NCBI GenBank assembly: GCA_005793295.1
Contig: SXSX01000031.1
Span: forward strand, 1-6,960
Reading direction: 5' to 3'
DNA from: Burkholderiales bacterium
GTDB lineage: Bacteria > Pseudomonadota > Gammaproteobacteria > Burkholderiales > Burkholderiaceae_C
Length of the DNA stretch: 6,960 nucleotides
This document shows, in pieces, positions 5,392-6,960 of this stretch. Within the stretch, counting starts at the first letter, position 1. Every line of letters starts with the position of its first letter. Both the position numbers and the translations under genes were made by a program. The notes beneath the pieces were generated by a model. It made no database searches, was not told where the DNA came from, and worked only from the letters and a program-made list of their open reading frames with translations.

Positions 5392-6960
5392 TCGTGCCTG
5401 CACCTCGCTACCTCACCAAATCACGCTTTAAGCTTGCGGCTGAGTGCCCAACCAAACTTTTTTATACAGCCAAAGAAAAGGTTTACCGCAATACCAAGCA
5501 GGAAGATAGTTTTCTGGCGATGCTGGCAGACGGCGGCTACCAAGTCGGCGAACTTGCAAAGTGTTACTACCCCGATGGCGTTGAAGTCACTTCAAGCGTT
5601 CATGCTGAAGCGTTAGATCAGACTGCCCAATTGCTCAATCAAAACAAAGTCACGATCTTCGAGGCGGCCATTGCCTTTGGCGACTTGTTCATTCGCATCG
5701 ATATCTTAGTTAAAGACGGCAATCAGTTTCAGCTCATCGAAGTAAAAGCCAAGTCTTACAACTCGACCGATCCAGAAATACTGGGCGCCAGGGGCGATTT
5801 GCTATCAGGTATGCGCCCCTACATTGAAGACGTGGCTTTCCAGGCCTATGTTTTTCGCTCGGCTTGGCCCAGTGCCAGCGTGAAGACCTACTTGATGATG
5901 CCCGATAAAGCGATTGCATCCAACATCGACGGCCTCAATCAACTCTTTAAGATCGAACGTGACGGCAAGAGATCCAAAGTCACTGCCAGCCCAGAGGCAA
6001 AGCATTCGGGTTTTAACAAAGACATCTTGGCACTGGTGTGTGTGGATGACTACGTGGGCTTGGTCATGACTACGGGGGTGAAGGTTCTTGACTTTAAAAG
6101 GCCCTTGAAAGAGTTAGCAAGTGAGTGGGCTAACGCCTACAAAACGGATACAAAAATTAACCCGATACCAGGTGTGCAATGCGCCAAGTGTGAATTCAAA
6201 AGTACGCCAGGCGACGGGCTTCAAAGCGGTTTTAAGGAATGCTGGGCTGAGAAGTATGGGTTTACCGATGAAGACTTCGCCAAAGGCACTGTCCTGGATT
6301 TATGGAATTACAGGGGCAGAGATAAGCTGATTCATGATGGTCGAGTACGACTCAGCGCTGTCACCAAAGAAGATTTAAAAGAAGAAGGCGACGGACTGAC
6401 GCTGTCAAACGCAGATCGCCAATGGATGCAGGCCAAGGGCATTCCTGCTGCTGAGGATTTGGGCGGCTATTGGTTGGCTGATAGCCATCTACGGGATGAA
6501 ATGGCGAAATGGGTTTACCCGTACCACTTCATTGATTTTGAGACTAGCTCAGTGGCACTGCCTTTTTACGCAGGCATGCGCCCTTATGAACAAATCGCAT
6601 TTCAGTTTTCGCACCATGTGATGCATGCAGACGGTAGGGTTGAACACGCAGGCCAGTTTTTGATGACTGAGCCCGGCGCGTTCCCGAACTTTGCGTTTGC
6701 TCGCGCCCTCAAAAAAGAACTCGACCAAGACAATGGCACCGTCTTTATGTGGAGTCCCCACGAAAACACCATCCTCACACGGATCGTTCGCCAATTAGAT
6801 GAAAGTCCGAATCCGCCAGAGGATGCCCCAGATCTCACTGCGTTTTTGGAGTCTGTGATCAAAGGCGGTGACAGAGCCATGTACGACTTGTTACCGCTAA
6901 GCCGAGTCGCTTACTTTCATAAGTCGACCAAGGGCAGCAGCTCAATCAAGAAAGTCTTGC
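5388..6960 (+). CDS. DUF2779 protein with N-terminal Cas4/RecB-like nuclease domain, partial at the right edge
   Basis: An open frame of 524 codons that runs off the window. ATG 5388 overlaps the preceding TGA (ATGA); the opening 'YLTKSRFKLAAECPTKLFY' is the usual start of this family, so the start is secure despite a weak Shine-Dalgarno. Residues 1-290 resemble a Cas4/RecB-type PD-(D/E)XK nuclease: E92, D105 in 'RIDILV', E118-V-K120 in 'LIEVKAKS', Q152 in 'FQAYVF'. C20 plus C265-x2-C268 and C285 are placed as in Fe-S-cluster nucleases of this group. From about 378 comes DUF2779, with D383-x-E385 in 'HFIDFETSS', then 'MWSPHENTIL' (about 454-463) and D500 in 'MYDLLPLSRVAYFHKS', matching the motif order of a DEDD 3'-5' exonuclease fold. 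The protein is predicted cytoplasmic and to act on DNA or RNA; the substrate is unknown. The Cas4 resemblance does not imply CRISPR: no array or other cas gene is visible. It is the last visible member of the rightward operon. Confidence 0.88.
   Translation, partial: MIVPAPRYLTKSRFKLAAECPTKLFYTAKEKVYRNTKQEDSFLAMLADGGYQVGELAKCYYPDGVEVTSSVHAEALDQTAQLLNQNKVTIFEAAIAFGDLFIRIDILVKDGNQFQLIEVKAKSYNSTDPEILGARGDLLSGMRPYIEDVAFQAYVFRSAWPSASVKTYLMMPDKAIASNIDGLNQLFKIERDGKRSKVTASPEAKHSGFNKDILALVCVDDYVGLVMTTGVKVLDFKRPLKELASEWANAYKTDTKINPIPGVQCAKCEFKSTPGDGLQSGFKECWAEKYGFTDEDFAKGTVLDLWNYRGRDKLIHDGRVRLSAVTKEDLKEEGDGLTLSNADRQWMQAKGIPAAEDLGGYWLADSHLRDEMAKWVYPYHFIDFETSSVALPFYAGMRPYEQIAFQFSHHVMHADGRVEHAGQFLMTEPGAFPNFAFARALKKELDQDNGTVFMWSPHENTILTRIVRQLDESPNPPEDAPDLTAFLESVIKGGDRAMYDLLPLSRVAYFHKSTKGSSSIKKVL

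Noticed and set aside
5434..5616. Plus-strand 60-residue open frame within the nuclease gene
   Set aside because: It is in a different frame from the long open frame with conserved nuclease motifs, so it is a shadow.
5388..6960. CRISPR-Cas association of the Cas4-like domain
   Set aside because: No direct-repeat array and no other cas gene is visible, and the DUF2779 fusion is a separate family.

Overview
This 6,960-base window looks like a chromosomal stretch from a proteobacterium, most likely a betaproteobacterium of the Burkholderiales type. That is an inference from the style of the DUF3857/transglutaminase-like and SprT-like proteins and from a GC content near 50% judged by eye; no rRNA or other phylogenetic marker is present. 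I see no insertion sequence, tRNA, CRISPR array or integrase.

The window holds two divergent gene groups around an intergenic region at 2217-2373. The leftward (minus-strand) group reads, in order of transcription: a SprT-like zinc metalloprotease (2216 to 1566), a von Willebrand factor A (VWA) protein with an intact MIDAS motif (1549 to 137), and the first 46 codons of a DeoR/WYL-type helix-turn-helix regulator (140 to beyond the left edge). The last two share an ATGA overlap, so this is very probably one operon.

The rightward group reads: an unrecognised 157-residue soluble protein (2374-2847), an unrecognised protein with two membrane segments (2849-3493), an exported DUF3857/transglutaminase-like protein whose frame is broken at about 4048 (3497-5391), and a large nuclease-like protein that starts in an ATGA overlap at 5388 and runs off the right edge. 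This last protein combines an N-terminal Cas4/RecB-like PD-(D/E)XK domain, four cysteines suited to an Fe-S cluster, and a C-terminal DUF2779 domain with a DEDD-exonuclease-like D-x-E motif.

The most notable points are: (i) the single-base break in the transglutaminase-like gene, which reads cleanly if one G is restored to a GGG run; (ii) the predicted nuclease at the end of an operon whose other members look membrane-bound or periplasmic; (iii) the divergent protease, VWA and WYL-type regulator operon; (iv) a perfect 10-bp inverted repeat across the divergent promoter region. A nuclease near a WYL-type regulator could suggest a stress-response or defence locus, but the sequence does not prove this. 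No complete known defence system is visible.
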